This document shows, in pieces, positions 8,023 to 15,963 of a DNA stretch of 64,000 nucleotides. The notes under the pieces are model-generated. The model was not told the origin of the DNA. It worked only from the letters and a program-made list of their open reading frames with translations, and did no database searches. Positions within the stretch are counted from its first letter, which is position 1. Each line of letters opens with the position of its first letter. Source of the DNA: Chryseobacterium sp. SSA4.19 (lineage in GTDB: Bacteria > Bacteroidota > Bacteroidia > Flavobacteriales > Weeksellaceae); NCBI RefSeq assembly GCF_022601875.1, contig NZ_JAKVIP010000016.1, forward strand, positions 25,292-89,291. The letters run 5' to 3'. The position numbers were made by a program, and so were the translations under genes.

Positions 8023-8706
8023 TCAACTCAGGGCCTGGGCCTGCAGCTTTGTAAGACTGATAATTTCAATCTGTTTACCGGAAAATGTAAGGATATCAGC
8101 GTTTTCCATTTCTGCTATTACCCTGTACATGGTTTCATATGTAGTTCCTATATAAGCTGCCATCTCAGTTTTCGACAGTTCGATCTGAAGTGTATTCGAC
8201 TCATCAAGCCCAAAATGTTTAATGAGATAATTAAGATTAATGACAAAACGTTCTTTAACGGACAAATGGATAAAACTTCCCATTTTTTGCTCAGACCATT
8301 GCAGTTCATCTGCATAAAACATCATCAGCTCATAGGACAATGAAATATTGGCTTTTAATAAAGTTTTAAAAAAATCCAGCTCTACAAAGCACAGAACGGA
8401 GTCCTGCATGGCCGTTGCCGAAATGGGTGAATGCATATTTTCAGCGGAAATTCCCCGGTGGCCGACGATTTCGCCTTTTTTAGCAAAACGGACAATCATT
8501 TCACGTTCACCCCAATGTTTATGTACTTTAACAAAACCATCCTGAATAAAGAAAACACCCTCTCTTTTACTTCCCTCTTCAATGAATTTCTGCCCTTTCT
8601 TAACTTTGATAATATCTCTTTTAACATTAATCACTTCCCACCATTCAGGCAATATATGCTGACACATAAAGCAAGTATGGCTGCATTCGGTTATTTTTTT
8701 ATTCAT
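8023..8706 (-). CDS. Crp/Fnr-family regulator with FNR-like cysteines
   Basis: A 227-residue regulator with an N-terminal cyclic-nucleotide-type beta-roll (about 25-130) and a C-terminal winged helix (about 160-220, with LSKTEMAAYIGTTYETMYRVIAEME as the recognition region). It carries Cys8, Cys12 and Cys15 (CSHTCFMC) at the N-terminus and Cys106 in SVLCFVEL, which aligns with Cys122 of E. coli FNR (MVCEIP). This suggests an oxygen- or NO-sensing [4Fe-4S] cluster, although the spacing C-x3-C-x2-C differs from FNR. It lies just upstream of the molybdoenzyme operon on the same strand, with FNR-like palindromes between them, so it is probably that operon's regulator. It has its own promoter. Confidence 0.88.
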   Translation of the reverse strand: MNKKITECSHTCFMCQHILPEWWEVINVKRDIIKVKKGQKFIEEGSKREGVFFIQDGFVKVHKHWGEREMIVRFAKKGEIVGHRGISAENMHSPISATAMQDSVLCFVELDFFKTLLKANISLSYELMMFYADELQWSEQKMGSFIHLSVKERFVINLNYLIKHFGLDESNTLQIELSKTEMAAYIGTTYETMYRVIAEMENADILTFSGKQIEIISLTKLQAQALS

Positions 8707-8728
8707 AGTTAAGTTCCTCGATCAACGA

Positions 8729-8760
8729 CAAATGTAATTCAATACCATTAAAGTTACAAG
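8729..8760 (-). promoter_or_regulatory. Promoter of the FNR-type regulator
   Basis: The minus strand shows a perfect -7 box TACATTTG (8736-8729) and, 20 bases upstream, CTTG (8760-8757), a near match to the -33 TTTG. Transcription should start around 8723, giving a 5' leader of about 17 nt. Confidence 0.55.
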
Positions 8761-8813
8761 ATAACCCTTATGTAATTCTCCCGGACAAGTTTATGCAAAA
8801 ACCACAAAGTGAA

Positions 8814-8843
8814 TAAAAAATCCGAAGAAATCATTCCTCGGAT
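8814..8843 (-). terminator. Rho-independent terminator of the T9SS cargo gene
   Basis: A 10-bp stem (ATCCGAAGAA against TTCCTCGGAT, one mismatch) with a 4-base loop, followed on the minus strand by a run of T. It lies about 50 bp after the stop of the gene ending at 8891. Confidence 0.8.
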
Positions 8844-8890
8844 CTAATTTAATATCGTTTAATGGGCTTAAGCCTTTAAAAACGCTCAGC

Positions 8891-9778
8891 TTATCTTTTT
8901 ATAAATTTCTTATTGATTAACCGATCTTTTATTTTTACCGTTAAAAAATAAGTTCCAGTTTGCAATGATGTCACAGCGACCTGATTTTTTCCGGACAAGT
9001 CCTTTAACACCAGCTTACCTGAAACATCATAAATTTCCACAGGTCCAATCTTATCCTGAGTTTTGATATTAATATAATCTGATGCAGGATTAGGATAAAT
9101 ATATATATCGGCATCATACTGAGTATCAGAAGTTGCCAGAAGATTTGAGTCTGCTATTTTAATATTATCAACAGTAAAGCCTGTACCAAAGTCGGCATAC
9201 CCAAAATCAATAATACTGACATTGGTTGCTGTACTTGAGATGCTCTTACTGCCTAAAAGTGTGTTATTTACAAAATACTGCACCGTATTGGTGGTTTTAT
9301 TGATTACCATTTTAAAATTGTACCATGTATCTGGTGAAATATTAATGGCAGTTTCATCTGTATCTTCCGTTATCCCATTATAAACAGCAAGATTCCCCTC
9401 CTCAAAATCTATTACAAAAGCCCCTATGATAGAATTGCTGTTATCGCGGACTGCCATAAAATAATCTGAGCCATCAATACCTTCGATCTTGTAATCAAAA
9501 GAATATTCGGTCATATTAAAACCAGTAATCGTTTTTCTGATACTTCCATCGTCGGTTGTATTGTTACCGGATACCTGTAAAGCATTTGATCCTGTTGTCG
9601 CAGCTGTATTGCTCACCATTCCTGTATTAGGTGCTAAATTTCCCAAATAATTCCACCCTTGCTGATTGTTAATATCCCCTAATGTATATCCCTCTGAAGT
9701 TTCGAAAGATATGGTTTGGCTGAAAGCCAACAAACAAAATGAAATTGTTGCAATTAATGAAAGTAATTTTTTTATCAT
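8891..9778 (-). CDS. Secreted protein with T9SS type A sorting tail
   Basis: A 295-residue secreted protein with a signal peptide (about 1-20, ending LLAFSQ). Residues of about 22-210 form a jelly-roll-like beta domain (SFETSEGY at the start, EYSFDYKIEG, WYNFKMVINKTTNTVQYFVN) resembling laminin-G/concanavalin-type carbohydrate-binding folds. The last 75 residues are a Por secretion tail (YIYPNPASDYINI, then GPVEIYDVSGKLV and TGTYFLTVK), which directs export and surface attachment by the type IX system. There is no catalytic motif. It is monocistronic, with its own terminator. The ligand is unknown; binding of a polysaccharide or matrix is a guess from the fold. Confidence 0.8.
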   Translation of the reverse strand: MIKKLLSLIATISFCLLAFSQTISFETSEGYTLGDINNQQGWNYLGNLAPNTGMVSNTAATTGSNALQVSGNNTTDDGSIRKTITGFNMTEYSFDYKIEGIDGSDYFMAVRDNSNSIIGAFVIDFEEGNLAVYNGITEDTDETAINISPDTWYNFKMVINKTTNTVQYFVNNTLLGSKSISSTATNVSIIDFGYADFGTGFTVDNIKIADSNLLATSDTQYDADIYIYPNPASDYINIKTQDKIGPVEIYDVSGKLVLKDLSGKNQVAVTSLQTGTYFLTVKIKDRLINKKFIKR

Positions 9779-10208
9779 AGTGTTATAATTTTTAATGCGC
9801 TAATATACATAAAATTAAAAATGTGTATTTACAATAAGAGAAGTACCGATTATAACAGAATATTTTAATGCTGTAATAAAAACTTTAGAGGACAACTTTA
9901 TGAGTAAGAGGTAGAGAACTTTTTGCTTAGTCAACAACTTTTATGCATGATCTATGAAAAACTTTTTGGAACCGTATTTTTTTCTTCAAAGTAAATATGG
10001 AGCAGCTTTTCTTTCTCTTCAACTGACAATATCAAAAATGAAAAATTTAATATTCGGGAAGTAATAATTCAAAAGTTCGCTCTCACTGGACATTCAACAA
10101 AAATAAAGCTTTATCTTTTTTCTCCAACTTTTGCACTTGATCCCTTTAGTGCATGATCCTACATGATCCTTCTTTTTTGATTTTCTTTGATATCATCGTT
10201 AAAACAAA
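9779..10208. other. Gene-poor stretch with a decayed transposase
   Basis: 430 bp without an intact gene. Part of it (about 9955-10073, minus strand) holds a transposase remnant listed separately. Near-repeats TGCATGATC, TGCACTTGATC and CATGATCC occur at 9943-9952 and 10131-10169. Nothing else was recognised. Confidence 0.5.
9955..10073 (-). pseudogene. Remnant of an ISAon1-type transposase N-terminal ORF
   Basis: On the minus strand one frame reads FELLLPEY then a stop. A second frame reads LSVEEKEKLLHIYFEEKN followed by TVPKSFS and a stop. Together they follow the order seen in the N-terminal ORF of ISAon1-family transposases of flavobacteria (a LLLPEY segment, then LHxYFEEKNxxPxEFS). The family pattern is recalled, not searched. 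The remnant has at least one frame change and several stops, no start, and no downstream catalytic part, so it is a dead fragment. It lies about 190 bp from tRNA-Ser. Confidence 0.5.
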
Positions 10209-10240
10209 AAACGCTGTAAACATTGATGTTTACAGCGTTT
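10205..10240 (-). terminator. Terminator of tRNA-Ser
   Basis: A perfect 15-base inverted repeat (AAACGCTGTAAACAT and its complement, 10209-10240) separated by two bases, followed on the minus strand by a T-run. It lies 22 bp after the tRNA 3' end. Confidence 0.85.
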
Positions 10241-10262
10241 TAGCTTATTTTGGTTTCCCAAC

Positions 10263-10350
10263 TGGCGGAGAGTGAGGGATTCGAACCCCCGGACCTGTTA
10301 CAGTCAACAGTTTTCAAGACTGCCGCAATCGACCACTCTGCCAACTCTCC
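10263..10350 (-). tRNA. tRNA-Ser (UGA anticodon)
   Basis: 88 nt including an encoded CCA. The acceptor arm is GGAGAGT paired with ACTCTCC, the T-arm contains GGTTCGAATCC, the anticodon loop CTTGAAA gives anticodon UGA, and a long variable arm (ACTGTAACAGGT region) marks it as a class II serine tRNA. It decodes UCA and related codons. It is followed by a strong terminator. Confidence 0.96.
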
Positions 10351-10511
10351 TTAAACTCCGATAGCATCGTCGTTTTCAGTGGTGCAAATATAAAATGTTT
10401 TTCACGATTGCCAAAATATTTCGGCATAAAATCTCGTAAAGTGCAATAATCAGTTAAAAATCAGAAAGATTAATTTTACGGATCGATATATCAAGGAAAA
10501 TATATAAAAAC

Positions 10512-10535
10512 AAAACGCACCAAAGGGTGCGTTTT
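10512..10535 (-). terminator. Terminator of trxB
   Basis: A perfect 10-bp stem (AAAACGCACC/GGTGCGTTTT) with a 4-base loop, 22 bp after the trxB stop. The A-run on the plus side supplies the U-tract for the minus-strand transcript. Confidence 0.85.
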
Positions 10536-10556
10536 ATTCTATATGAGATTAAAAAT

Positions 10557-11501
10557 TTAGTCTTCTAATTCAGCCAGGTACTTTTCTGCATCCATAGCGG
10601 CCATACATCCGCTTCCTGCAGCCGTGATTGCCTGTCTGTAGATATGATCCTGTACGTCACCCGCCGCGAAGACGCCCGGAAGATTGGTTTTTGCAGTCCC
10701 TTTTTCAGTAGCAATATATCCGTTCTCATCCAGAGTAATTTGTCCGACAAAAACATCGGTATTAGGCTTGTGCCCGATCGCTATAAAAATACCGTCCACC
10801 TCAATTGTGGATGTTTCATTGGTCTGATTGTTAATGACCACTGCCCTTTCAACCAAATTATTTTCCCCTTCAATGCCAATCAGCTCATGATGGAATTTTA
10901 CTTCAATATTCGGAGTATTATGTACCCTGTGAATCATTGCTTTAGACGCTCTGAAAACATCTTTTCTTACCAACATAGTTACCTTTCTGCACAGTTTTGC
11001 AAGATAAGTAGCTTCTTCAGCTGCCGTATCTCCTGCCCCTACCACTACAACATCTTTTCCTTTATAAAAAAATCCGTCACAGGTTGCACATGCTGAAACA
11101 CCTCCTCCGGCATATTTTTTCTCATCAGCAAGACCTAAATATTTTGCCGTTGCCCCGGTAGAAATAATAACGGTTCTGGCAAAAATTTCTTTATTCCCGG
11201 CATATAACTTATGTGTTCCCCCAACTTCTTTAGAAAATTCAACCTTCGTGATCATCTCATAATGTACTTTGGTATCAAATCTTTCTGCCTGCTTCTGAAG
11301 ATCCATCATCATTTCAGGACCCGTAATCCCCGAAGGATATCCCGGAAAGTTATCCACTTCCGTGGTGGTGGTTAATTGTCCGCCCGGTTCAAGACCTGTA
11401 TACAGCTCAGGTTTCAAGTCTGCCCTTGCCGCATAAATAGCTGCTGTAAAGCCGGAAGGTCCGGATCCTACGATCACACAATCTAAAATATTTTGCTCCA
11501 T
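10557..11501 (-). CDS. trxB: Thioredoxin-disulfide reductase
   Basis: NADPH-dependent flavoenzyme that keeps thioredoxin reduced in the cytoplasm. At 314 residues it has the normal low-molecular-weight TrxB length. It shows the FAD-binding GSGPSG (12-17), the redox-active CATC (Cys138 and Cys141), the NADPH-binding GAGDTA (156-161) and the C-terminal FAD motif GVFAAGDVQD. It stands alone with its own terminator; the next gene upstream (holA) is separated by 177 bp. Confidence 0.97.
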   Translation of the reverse strand: MEQNILDCVIVGSGPSGFTAAIYAARADLKPELYTGLEPGGQLTTTTEVDNFPGYPSGITGPEMMMDLQKQAERFDTKVHYEMITKVEFSKEVGGTHKLYAGNKEIFARTVIISTGATAKYLGLADEKKYAGGGVSACATCDGFFYKGKDVVVVGAGDTAAEEATYLAKLCRKVTMLVRKDVFRASKAMIHRVHNTPNIEVKFHHELIGIEGENNLVERAVVINNQTNETSTIEVDGIFIAIGHKPNTDVFVGQITLDENGYIATEKGTAKTNLPGVFAAGDVQDHIYRQAITAAGSGCMAAMDAEKYLAELED

Positions 11502-11678
11502 AATCTGCTTTTCAAAGATTTAAAATTTATGACCGCTAATTTCGTAATTTTTAATATTTAATTAAAGTTATTTTAATGATACTTGTCAATATCTAAGATG
11601 CCGGTTTTCGATTATGCCGTAAATAATACACTATCAGATTAAAAATATTGAAAACAACGCTTATCGGTCTTAACGGTA

Positions 11679-12716
11679 TCAAACTTTCATCTTGATTTTA
11701 TCCACATGAATGATTTTATAAACCAGTTCTTTAATCAGCTCTGCTTCATTCATGTTGACGGCTCCCAGCCCTTTTCCTTTCATATCGAATTCCCGTAGCA
11801 CTGAGATCACTCTTGTGGCATGCTTTAACGGATACAGCCTTGCCGATTCTGAGTAATCTTTTATAAAATACGGATTAACTCCCATCTGGGAAGCAATTAC
11901 CTGCGGAGGCTGGCCCGCCATGGTATGATACATGATGACATTGGAAAAATAGTTATACAAGCTTGAAAGCAGCATCACAAAAGGATTGTTCTTAGGGTTC
12001 TTCCCCATATAATGGGCAATTTTAAATGCGGCATTGGCATTTTTAGTTCCCAGAGCCTTCTGCAGTTCAAAAACATTATATTCTTTACTGATGCCGATGT
12101 GATTTTCTATAAGGGTACCGTCTAGAATTTCTCCCGGCTTAAGAATCATTTTAAGTTTATTCAGCTCATTGGCAATCCTCGAAAGATCGTTCCCGAGATA
12201 TTCTGCCAGCAAATGAGACATATTAGGTGCCGTTTTCATGCCCAGCCTGCTGCATTCATCCGCAATCCATTTCGGAAGGTTATGTTCTCTTACCGATTCA
12301 CTTAAAAAAAGTGCACCGGCTTTTTCCAGAGACTTGGTTACTTTTTTCCGGCTGTCTAATTTTTTATGCTTGTGCGCAAAAACAAGTACGGTGGAAGGAA
12401 CCGGATTTTCCACATATACCTCCAACGCTTTGCTCTCGCTTTCGGTTAATTTTAAATCCTGTGCTTCCTTTACAATGACCAACTGCTTTTCGCCCATCAT
12501 CGGGAACTGCCTGGCAAGAGAAAGAACTTCCGGATAGCCGGTATCTTTTCCGTAGACCACGGTTTGATTAAAGGCTTTTTCATCTTCACTCAGGAAATCA
12601 TGTTCCAGGGCCTTTACGGCAAGATCAATAAAATAAGGTTCTTCTCCGTGAAAAAAATAAATCGGCAGAACTTCTTTATTTTTAATATTTTTGAGGATTG
12701 TATCTAATTCTTTCAT
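11679..12716 (-). CDS. holA: DNA polymerase III delta subunit
   Basis: Clamp-loader subunit that opens the sliding clamp during replication. The 345-residue length and layout fit HolA: an N-terminal AAA+-like domain beginning with YFFHGEEPYFID, a central LPKWIADEC region followed by the lid domain (LSRIANELNKL), and a C-terminal collar domain. No Walker A is present, as expected for delta. The start (ATG 12716) lies only 7 bp from the start of the divergent gene, so its promoter must lie inside that neighbour. Confidence 0.93.
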   Translation of the reverse strand: MKELDTILKNIKNKEVLPIYFFHGEEPYFIDLAVKALEHDFLSEDEKAFNQTVVYGKDTGYPEVLSLARQFPMMGEKQLVIVKEAQDLKLTESESKALEVYVENPVPSTVLVFAHKHKKLDSRKKVTKSLEKAGALFLSESVREHNLPKWIADECSRLGMKTAPNMSHLLAEYLGNDLSRIANELNKLKMILKPGEILDGTLIENHIGISKEYNVFELQKALGTKNANAAFKIAHYMGKNPKNNPFVMLLSSLYNYFSNVIMYHTMAGQPPQVIASQMGVNPYFIKDYSESARLYPLKHATRVISVLREFDMKGKGLGAVNMNEAELIKELVYKIIHVDKIKMKV

Positions 12717-12723
12717 CTTATAA

Positions 12724-13152
12724 ATGGAACTTCCAAAACTGAACTTTCAGGAAACTTTTGATTTTAAATTCAAGCAGGACAAAGATAAGTTTTTTATTTA
12801 TGACTTAGTTCGTAAAACTTACCTTTTGCTTACGCCTGAAGAATGGGTAAGGCAACATTGGGTTCATTATTATCTTACCGTGAAGTCCTACTCTACATCG
12901 GCTTTAATTACTGAAAAAAAGATTGTTCTGAATGGTTTAACAAAACGTATTGATCTTTTAATTACCGAAAAAGCTCAGCCAAAAATTTTGATTGAATGCA
13001 AAGCTCCACAAATCAAGTTAACTGAAAAAACGTTTGAGCAAACTGCAAGATATAATTCTATAATTGGTGCTTCTGAAATTATTTTAACAAATGGGTTGCA
13101 GCATATTAATGCGTTTTACGATGGCACGCAATATAGGTTTCGTAGATCTTAA
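12724..13152 (+). CDS. Lone HsdR N-terminal-type nuclease-fold protein
   Basis: A 142-residue protein resembling the N-terminal domain of type I restriction HsdR (HSDR_N, PF13588-like) without helicase or translocase parts. The PD-(D/E)xK core is visible: Asp77 in RIDLLI, Glu91-Cys-Lys93 in IECKAP, and the downstream QTARY motif (106-110). The catalytic residues are therefore intact. No hsdM, hsdS or methylase lies nearby. Small stand-alone HSDR_N proteins are common in flavobacteria, but their role is not established. Divergent placement 7 bp from holA raises a repair or replication link, which is only an inference. A -7-like box TATTTTTG lies at 12686-12693, inside holA. Confidence 0.8.
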   Translation: MELPKLNFQETFDFKFKQDKDKFFIYDLVRKTYLLLTPEEWVRQHWVHYYLTVKSYSTSALITEKKIVLNGLTKRIDLLITEKAQPKILIECKAPQIKLTEKTFEQTARYNSIIGASEIILTNGLQHINAFYDGTQYRFRRS

Positions 13153-13166
13153 TCTCCAGATAACCA

Positions 13167-14353
13167 ATGATGAAAAATATATCTGTTTTTTTATTCCTGT
13201 TTTTCTACGTATTTACTTTCTCACAGTCAAAAGTTCTTGTGAATAATAATCTGAATATTGTAGAAGATTCATTAAAAAGACAAAAAATCATTGAAAACTT
13301 AAGTCAATTTATTTTAGATAAAAATATTGAGAATGAGAATTTAAGAATTATAAATCCAAAAAACAAATTAGAAACCTGGCTGTTTTTAGATGAACTTAGA
13401 AAACTGCAGAATAGTAAAATATTTACAACACAATACAATCTGATGTATGAAATTATATCGGCTGAGGTTAGTGATAAAAATAATTATATTGTTTATCTCA
13501 ATTGCTATTTTAAAGATAAAGAAACAAAACATTCAGTTGCGAATATTCAAATTTCAGTACAGGAAATAAACAACCAGCATTTGCTTTCATCGACAATTAA
13601 AAACAATTTAAATAATTGGAAATCAAAATCAATAGAAAATTACACTTTTTACTTTGAAAAGAATATTGATGAAAAAAAAATGAAAGATTTTATCTCAAAA
13701 AATAATCAGCTGAGTTTAAATCTAAAAGAACAAAAACTTCCCACCACAGTATATTGTGCAGATGGAATTTTAAAGGCTAACAAACTTTTGGGAATTGATT
13801 ATAAAACAGATGAATCCGACGCTGGCAATTTTTTTTAGGAATTGATTATGCAAACAGCAACAACCACAGTGTATTATTTGTTTCTACGCAAAAAGGAATG
13901 CTGGATGATTTTTCTTTCGGCAGTCTCTGGAAAGCAAGAATTAATAAAAAATATCCACAAAAAAATTTGTATTTGCCAGTTCTCGAAGGATACTCCTACA
14001 TTAACGACGGTCATCCTTTTTATAGATGGGAACAAATTTGGATACATTTTAGAGATGCATATTTAGGATCTAAAAAAACAGATTGGCTTTCACTATATGG
14101 TAATAAAGAAAACTTCAGTCTCCCTTCTACACCCATTTATTTTGAAAATCTCATCAATGGAATCATTATAAAAAAAATTGAAAAGGAAAAAGGTTTTGGC
14201 AGTGTTTTACAACTTTTAACCTGTGGAAAATTCAATCCTGAAGACCAGGAAAATTATTTTAAAACCTTGGAAAAAGTATCAGGAATTACAAAATTGAATT
14301 TCAATGAAAAAGTTGATGAATTAATCCGTATCGAAATTAAGAACAATCAATAA
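13167..14353 (+). pseudogene. Frameshifted secreted protein of unknown function
   Basis: Two reading frames make one protein. The first (13167-13838, 223 residues) begins with a signal peptide ending VFTFSQ and stops at TAG right after an 8-T run (13829-13836). The second frame continues without a stop from the same T-run (FLGIDYANSN...) to 14353. One extra T would join them into a product of about 395 residues. GGAATTGATTAT occurs on both sides of the run, so LGIDY is repeated in the protein. The family was not recognised; the mature part is rich in Lys, Asn and Ile with no motif. It could be a real pseudogene, a switchable gene or an assembly error. Confidence 0.65.
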
Positions 14354-14398
14354 TCTTTTTAGCCTTAAATTTGATTTAATGATTTTAAAAATTTACTT

Positions 14399-15142
14399 AT
14401 GAAACGTTTAATCGTATTATCAACACTTCTATTAACTTCCACCGCAATTTTCGGTCAAAATCTTAAAAAAATTTCTTACCAGGACGGAGCTCAAAAACTG
14501 AACGGTTTAGTAACATCCAATGCAGGAAAAAAACTTCCCGGAGTTTTAATTCTTCCAGCCTGGAAAGGAATCGATGATGAAGCTAAAACCGCAGCAGCGG
14601 AACTTGAGAAACAGGGATACATCGCTTTTATTGCAGATATTTATGGGGAGGGAAATATTCCGGCAGATAATGATGCCGCAGCAAAAGCTTCGGGCTCTTA
14701 CAAGAAAAATTATGAAGCGTACCAGAAAAGGATTTTTCTGGCTCTGGAACAGCTGAAAAAGAACGGAGCGCTTCCAGGTAAAGTTGCTGTTATCGGATAT
14801 TGTTTCGGCGGAGCAGGCGCTCTTGAATCTGCAAGGGGAAACCTTCCTGTTGCGGGTGTGGTTTCTATTCATGGAAGTCTCGGAAAAGACCAGACGAGAA
14901 AAAACGGACCGATTTCCACAAAAATCCTGGTAGAAAATCCTGCTGATGATAAAAGCGTCGGTACAGAAGACTACAACAACCTGATCAAAGAAATGAATGA
15001 AGGACATGCCGACTGGCAGATTATTACCTATGCTCATTCCAAACATACTTTCACCGATCCGAAATCACAGGATTACAATGCCGTGATGGCCAAAAGAGCC
15101 TGGAATCATACGCTGATGTTCCTTAAGGAAATCCTTAAATAA
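14399..15142 (+). CDS. Exported dienelactone hydrolase family protein
   Basis: A 247-residue alpha/beta-hydrolase with a signal peptide (1-20, ending AIFGQ). The nucleophile elbow GYCFGG has Cys135, the thiol nucleophile typical of dienelactone hydrolases, and His216 (AHSKHTFTD) fits the catalytic histidine. Asp183/184 is a candidate for the acid. The YGEGNIPAD cap region also fits this family. It probably hydrolyses an ester or lactone in the periplasm; the natural substrate is not predictable. It is the last plus-strand gene before a shared terminator. Confidence 0.88.
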   Translation: MKRLIVLSTLLLTSTAIFGQNLKKISYQDGAQKLNGLVTSNAGKKLPGVLILPAWKGIDDEAKTAAAELEKQGYIAFIADIYGEGNIPADNDAAAKASGSYKKNYEAYQKRIFLALEQLKKNGALPGKVAVIGYCFGGAGALESARGNLPVAGVVSIHGSLGKDQTRKNGPISTKILVENPADDKSVGTEDYNNLIKEMNEGHADWQIITYAHSKHTFTDPKSQDYNAVMAKRAWNHTLMFLKEILK

Positions 15143-15193
15143 TGACTTCCTTCTCTATTCATCAGGTTGACACAATATATTAATCTTAATAAA

Positions 15194-15226
15194 AAACCTG
15201 GCAGATTTTAAATATCTGTCAGGTTT
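15194..15226. terminator. Bidirectional terminator between convergent genes
   Basis: A 13-bp stem (one G-U pair) around a 7-base loop, flanked by A and T runs on both sides. It lies between the convergent genes ending at 15142 (+) and 15258 (-) and could serve both. Confidence 0.8.
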
Positions 15227-15257
15227 ATATTTTAAAATGTATTTTTGCCAAGAAAGC

Positions 15258-15635
15258 TTATTTTGCTTCCAGCTCCACTTTGTATTCTTTCGGGGAATAT
15301 TTAGTAAGAGAACCAGTCGCAGCATCGATTCCAACACCAATAGCACCACCCAATAAGATATTGACTAAAGTTACGGGATTGAAGGTCTTGGTAAGTTTAA
15401 CTTCTTTGCTGGTAAAGCCTTCTTTTTCAAATGTTACCATTTGCTTACTCAAAGATCTAGGAATCTCTGCAGTGCAGGGTGTCGTACATTTTTCAACACC
15501 TTTATGAAATACTTTTGCTCCTTCGGGAGCTGAATTGAATGTGATTTTATCTTTTGTTCCCGTAATAATGGTAGCACAAGATGTTGTTGAAAGCGTAATC
15601 CCTAATAAAAGAGCGGCGAATAATTTATTTCTCAT
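15258..15635 (-). CDS. PEGA-like lipoprotein
   Basis: A 125-residue SpII lipoprotein: signal with lipobox LSTTSC and lipidated Cys20. The middle part (DKITFNSAPEGAKVFHKGVEKCTTPCTAEIPRS, about residues 30-62) follows the PEGA-domain pattern: a beta strand, PEGA-type turn, then xCxTPCxxxIP. A glycine-rich hydrophobic stretch (about 89-107) follows. Members are surface or periplasmic proteins without enzymatic motifs. Function unknown. The gene stands alone between terminator-bounded neighbours. Confidence 0.75.
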   Translation of the reverse strand: MRNKLFAALLLGITLSTTSCATIITGTKDKITFNSAPEGAKVFHKGVEKCTTPCTAEIPRSLSKQMVTFEKEGFTSKEVKLTKTFNPVTLVNILLGGAIGVGIDAATGSLTKYSPKEYKVELEAK

Positions 15636-15724
15636 ATGTATAAAAATAGTTGTCAGTTTTTACAGCGGCGAACTTACAAATAATTATACAATGATCAAAT
15701 AACAATTTCTACCGTTAAGATGAT

Positions 15725-15961
15725 TTAATTTTCAATAATTTCACTTTTACAGCTGAAGCACCACCAGTATACAACTTTATCGTCTCTTAACCGACTTTTA
15801 GCTTTTTTCCCGCATTGGCTGCAGACAGATTCATCTTTTTCATTTTCTTCCGCACTGTAACCGCACTGGTAACATCCCCAACTTAATAAGTCAGAATCTT
15901 CATCCATCTGATGCCAGGTGAAGGTATCTTCTCTACATTTTGGACAGGTTTGAGTGGCCAT
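15725..15961 (-). CDS. Small double zinc-ribbon protein
   Basis: A 78-residue cytoplasmic protein with three CxxC-type knuckle pairs: CPKC near the N-terminus, CYQCGY then CSQCGKK in the middle, and CFSC at the end, enough to bind two zinc ions. The start at ATG 15961 (MATQTCPKC) was chosen because the longer frame runs into the upstream gene. It follows the GNAT-cupin gene by 2 bp and is probably cotranscribed. Function unknown; nucleic-acid or protein binding is plausible for zinc ribbons. Confidence 0.7.
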   Translation of the reverse strand: MATQTCPKCREDTFTWHQMDEDSDLLSWGCYQCGYSAEENEKDESVCSQCGKKAKSRLRDDKVVYWWCFSCKSEIIEN

Positions 15962-15963
15962 AC

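Noticed and set aside
8857..8880. GGCTTAAGCC palindrome before the T9SS gene stop
   Set aside because: Only 10 bp with no U-tract; the real terminator is the longer hairpin at 8820-8843.
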